From positions 1 to 45,124 of the forward strand of contig JAUJNJ010000026.1 in assembly GCA_030448225.1 (NCBI GenBank): 45,124 bases of DNA. Reading direction: 5' to 3'. The notes under the pieces were generated by a model. The model worked only from the letters and a program-made list of their open reading frames with translations, searched no databases and was not told the origin of the DNA. Every line of letters begins with the position of its first letter. The stretch's first letter is position 1. Both the position numbers and the translations under genes were made by a program. This stretch comes from Phycisphaerae bacterium (GTDB lineage: Bacteria > Planctomycetota > Phycisphaerae > Tepidisphaerales > Tepidisphaeraceae). Below, in pieces: positions 42,652-45,124 of the stretch.

Positions 42652-45124
42652 CCCGGTCGCCAAGGTGGTCGAACGCCTTGAAGACCGCTGCCTGCTGACC
42701 GCCGACGCCGGCGGGGCCCCCCTGGCCCTGAACGACCGGCCGTGGTCGGAGGCGGACTTCGCGTTCTTCGTCGCCGACACGCAGGACGCCTCCCTGACGG
42801 CCGACGGCGGCACCACCACCGACACCGGTTCGGGGACTGACACGGGCACCGACGACGGCACCGGCGCGGCCCCCGGCGGCAGCACCGGCGGCCAAGGCGG
42901 CAGCACCGGCGGGCAGGGCGGCAGCACCGGCGGCCAAGGCGGCTCGGGCACCGGGACCGACACCGATACCGATACCGGCACTGACACCGACGCCGGCGGC
43001 GACACCGACGGCGATACCGGCACCGACGACGGCGGCGGCCCCCTTCCCGGCCCCGACGGCAGCCCCGGCGTCCCCGACATCGATGACGGCGGGACCGGCG
43101 GCGGCACGGGCGGCGGCACGGGCGGCGGCACGGGCGGCGGCACCGGCGGCGAGGACGATGGCAGCGGCGGCGGGACCGGCAGCACGACGACCAACGACGG
43201 CAACGTCACCGGCCTGCGCCTCCTGAACGCCAGCACCCAGCAGGAAGTCGGCTCGATCACCGACGGCCAGACGATCGACCTCGGTGAGGTCGGCAGCGAC
43301 CAGCTCAACATCATCGCCGACGTCGACAACTCCGTCGGCAGCGTCGTCTTCAACCTCGACGGGCAGCAGGTCACCGAGAACCAGGCCCCCTACTCGCTCT
43401 TCGCCGACGAGGACGGCACGTTCAACGGCGGGACCCTCCCGGCCGGCGACCACACGCTCACCGTCACCTCCTTCTCCGAGTCCGGCGGCCAGGGCACGGC
43501 CGGCACGCCGCTTACCGTCGAGTTCACCATCACCGGCACCGCCGGCGACGGCAACACCGATGACGGCGGCACCGACGGCGGCACCGATAACGGCGGCACC
43601 GACGGCCCGTCCGCCGGGCCCGGCGACTTCGCCGGCATGACCACGCAGCAGCTCCTCAACGCGATCGCCGCCTCCAACCGATTCGAGGTCGAATCGAGCG
43701 AGCTGGCCCTGGAGCGGTCGCAGAACGAGCAGGTCCGGGCCTACGCCCGGGAGATGATCACCGACCACGAGCTCGCGCTCGCCCAGCTCCAGCTGCTCGC
43801 CACGGGCGAGGGCATCACGATCGACGACACCCTGTCGGCCGAGCAGACGGCGCGGCTCCAGCAGCTGCAGGGCGAGACGGACGCCGACGCGTTCGACCTC
43901 GCCTACGCCCAGGCCCAGGTCGTCGCCCACGAGGAGTCGCTCGAGCTGCACGAGGCGCTGGCCGACAACGAGGGCAACGCGTTCGACGACGACGTCGAGA
44001 CGTTCGCCGAGACGCAGGTGCCGGTCCTCCAGGCGCACCTCCAGGAGGCCACCGTCCTCGCGGCCGCCGTTGACGGCGACGACGGGGACGGCGACGGCGA
44101 CACCGGCGGCGACGACGGCGATTCCGACGGCGACGGCGACACCGACGACACCGACGGCGATAACGACGGCGGCGACGACGGCGACGGCGACGGCGACGGC
44201 GACATGGGCGGCGGCGGCGTGAACCGCGGCGGCCCCGACGACTTCGAGAAGGAAGACGAGATCGGCCGCTACTTCCTCGTCAACGCCGAGACGAACGAGG
44301 ACATCCGCGAACTCAGCGACGGCGACACGATCGACCTTTCCGACCTCAACGACGTCGACCGCAGGGACCTTAACGTCCGCGTCGAGACCGACGACGACGT
44401 CCGCAGCATGCGGTTCCGCCTCGACGGCGCGAGCAACTACAAGCGGACCGAGAAGAACGAGGAGTTCTACCTCTTCGGCAACAACGACGACGACGTCAAC
44501 TCCAACAAGGGCAAGCTCAAGTTCGGCGAGAACACGATCCGCGCCCTCGCCAAGGACGGCCCGCGCGGCGGCGGCAGCAAGCTCGACGAAGAGTACCTGC
44601 GCTTCACCCTCGTCGAGGGCGATGACGACGGTGGCGGCGACGGAGACGGCGATGGCGACGGGGACGGTGATGGTGACGGCACGCTCGGCACGATCAGCAG
44701 CCTGAGGCTCGTCAACGCCGACAACGACCAGGAGATCGAGACGCTCTCCGACGGTGATACGATCGACCTCGGCAACGTCGACAACGACAGCCTCAACATC
44801 GTGGCCCAGATCAACGGCGCGGTCGGCAGCGTGCGGTTCCAGCTCGACGGCCAAACGGTCATCGAGAACCGCGCCCCCTTCGCCCTCTTCGGCGACGAAA
44901 GCGGCGACCTCAGCGCCGGCACCCTCTCCGAGGGCGAGCACACGCTCATCGTGACGCCGTTCGCCGAGGGCGACGCGCAAGGCACCGCCGGCGACTCGAC
45001 GACCATCACGTTCACGATCGGCGAAGACGATGGTGACGGCGATGGGGACGGCGACGGTGACGGCGACGGCGACGGCACGGTCGGCACGATCAGCGGCCTG
45101 ACGCTCATCAACGCCGACACCGAC
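42431..45124 (+). CDS. Large exported surface protein with LEPRxLL-type motif, Ig-like repeats, DUF4142 domain and Asp-Gly repeats (partial, runs off the window)
   Basis: The frame is open for 898 codons to the window end. Two in-frame starts exist, each with AAGGAGG five bases upstream: 42431, and 42554, which is probably ancestral because it places VERLEDRCLLTADAG about 40 residues in, as usual for planctomycete LEPRxLL-type proteins. After a Gly/Thr/Asp-rich linker come beta-sandwich repeats with the pattern LRLLNASTQQEVGSITDGQT ... LNIIADVDNSVGSVVFNLDG (residues about 258-370, 611-731, 753-864; a fourth begins at the end). Between the first two sits a DUF4142 ferritin-like helical domain (TTQQLLNAIAASNRFEVESS, EMITDHELALAQLQLLATGE, AQVVAHEESLELHEALADN; about 397-550). 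Domains are joined by DGDGDG runs, likely calcium-binding or flexible. Function unknown, perhaps cell-surface or biofilm matrix. No frameshift. Confidence 0.85.
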   Translation, partial: MSQRGSATASSSWLARLSKTFSNNHETRATLPGTENPKEDGMSQRGSATGSSSWLARLSKTFANNNETRAKLQGPVAKVVERLEDRCLLTADAGGAPLALNDRPWSEADFAFFVADTQDASLTADGGTTTDTGSGTDTGTDDGTGAAPGGSTGGQGGSTGGQGGSTGGQGGSGTGTDTDTDTGTDTDAGGDTDGDTGTDDGGGPLPGPDGSPGVPDIDDGGTGGGTGGGTGGGTGGGTGGEDDGSGGGTGSTTTNDGNVTGLRLLNASTQQEVGSITDGQTIDLGEVGSDQLNIIADVDNSVGSVVFNLDGQQVTENQAPYSLFADEDGTFNGGTLPAGDHTLTVTSFSESGGQGTAGTPLTVEFTITGTAGDGNTDDGGTDGGTDNGGTDGPSAGPGDFAGMTTQQLLNAIAASNRFEVESSELALERSQNEQVRAYAREMITDHELALAQLQLLATGEGITIDDTLSAEQTARLQQLQGETDADAFDLAYAQAQVVAHEESLELHEALADNEGNAFDDDVETFAETQVPVLQAHLQEATVLAAAVDGDDGDGDGDTGGDDGDSDGDGDTDDTDGDNDGGDDGDGDGDGDMGGGGVNRGGPDDFEKEDEIGRYFLVNAETNEDIRELSDGDTIDLSDLNDVDRRDLNVRVETDDDVRSMRFRLDGASNYKRTEKNEEFYLFGNNDDDVNSNKGKLKFGENTIRALAKDGPRGGGSKLDEEYLRFTLVEGDDDGGGDGDGDGDGDGDGDGTLGTISSLRLVNADNDQEIETLSDGDTIDLGNVDNDSLNIVAQINGAVGSVRFQLDGQTVIENRAPFALFGDESGDLSAGTLSEGEHTLIVTPFAEGDAQGTAGDSTTITFTIGEDDGDGDGDGDGDGDGDGTVGTISGLTLINADTD

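Noticed and set aside
42587..44980. 797-codon minus-strand frame opposite the surface-protein gene
   Set aside because: The Val/Ala/Gly/Asp-rich translation mirrors the Asp-Gly repeats; the plus strand has ribosome binding sites, the LEDRCLL motif and a DUF4142 domain.
44050..45080. Short tandem GACGGCGACGG-type repeats as a possible CRISPR array
   Set aside because: They are in-frame Asp-Gly codon repeats with no spacers and no cas genes nearby.

Overview
The window is strongly GC-rich bacterial DNA that reads as a member of the Planctomycetota, possibly of the Phycisphaerae/Tepidisphaera type (lineage is inference). Pointers are a secreted PVC-type membrane-bound-dehydrogenase-domain protein (248-2101), two adjacent bactofilins, a small membrane protein ending in a CxxC...CxxC ribbon, and a large exported protein with a LEDRCLL motif near its N-terminus (the planctomycete LEPRxLL-type signature). 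The first and last genes are cut by the window ends. No tRNA, rRNA, CRISPR array, transposase or phage gene was seen.

Layout. 2.1-14.6 kb is an unbroken run of minus-strand genes: glycosyltransferase 2, a BshC-like hypothetical, a zinc-ribbon membrane protein, a MoeB/ThiF-rhodanese protein, a glycogen-debranching-type amylo-1,6-glucosidase, a membrane-anchored hypothetical, 6-phosphogluconate dehydrogenase, an FGGY sugar kinase and a small membrane protein. 15.0-19.6 kb (+) holds a TPR protein, an RluA-type pseudouridine synthase, HemB and a histidine phosphatase. 19.8-23.0 kb (-) holds two bactofilins, a nucleotidyltransferase-fold protein and a Gfo/Idh/MocA oxidoreductase. 23.5-29.3 kb (+) is a surface-polysaccharide group: NeuD-like acyltransferase, WecA-like phosphosugar transferase and an O-antigen-ligase/TPR protein, plus two small coiled-coil proteins. 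29.6-32.5 kb (-) has a PAS-GAF-receiver regulator and HemC. 32.7-33.7 kb (+) is an atypical SDR.

From 33.9 kb to 42.5 kb a unit of about 4.24 kb is present twice in direct orientation with period 4,347 bp and no difference that I could find. Each copy carries an M50-type membrane protease with an N-terminal zinc ribbon, a divergently placed NagB-PIG-L fusion, and the promoter and first codons of a large surface-protein gene. Copy 1 ends in a truncated start; copy 2 runs into the complete gene, which leaves the window at 45124.

Two further features stand out. (1) Many genes at about 4.2-18.2 kb and 25.4-28.1 kb are broken by repeated small frameshifts although every segment still encodes conserved protein; the rest is nearly intact. 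This looks like uncorrected indel error rather than gene decay. (2) Most gaps carry short palindromic elements of several recurring families, notably hairpins with CACGGAGACACGG / CCGTGTCTCCGTG-type arms. For frameshifted genes the coordinates given span the whole reconstructed gene.
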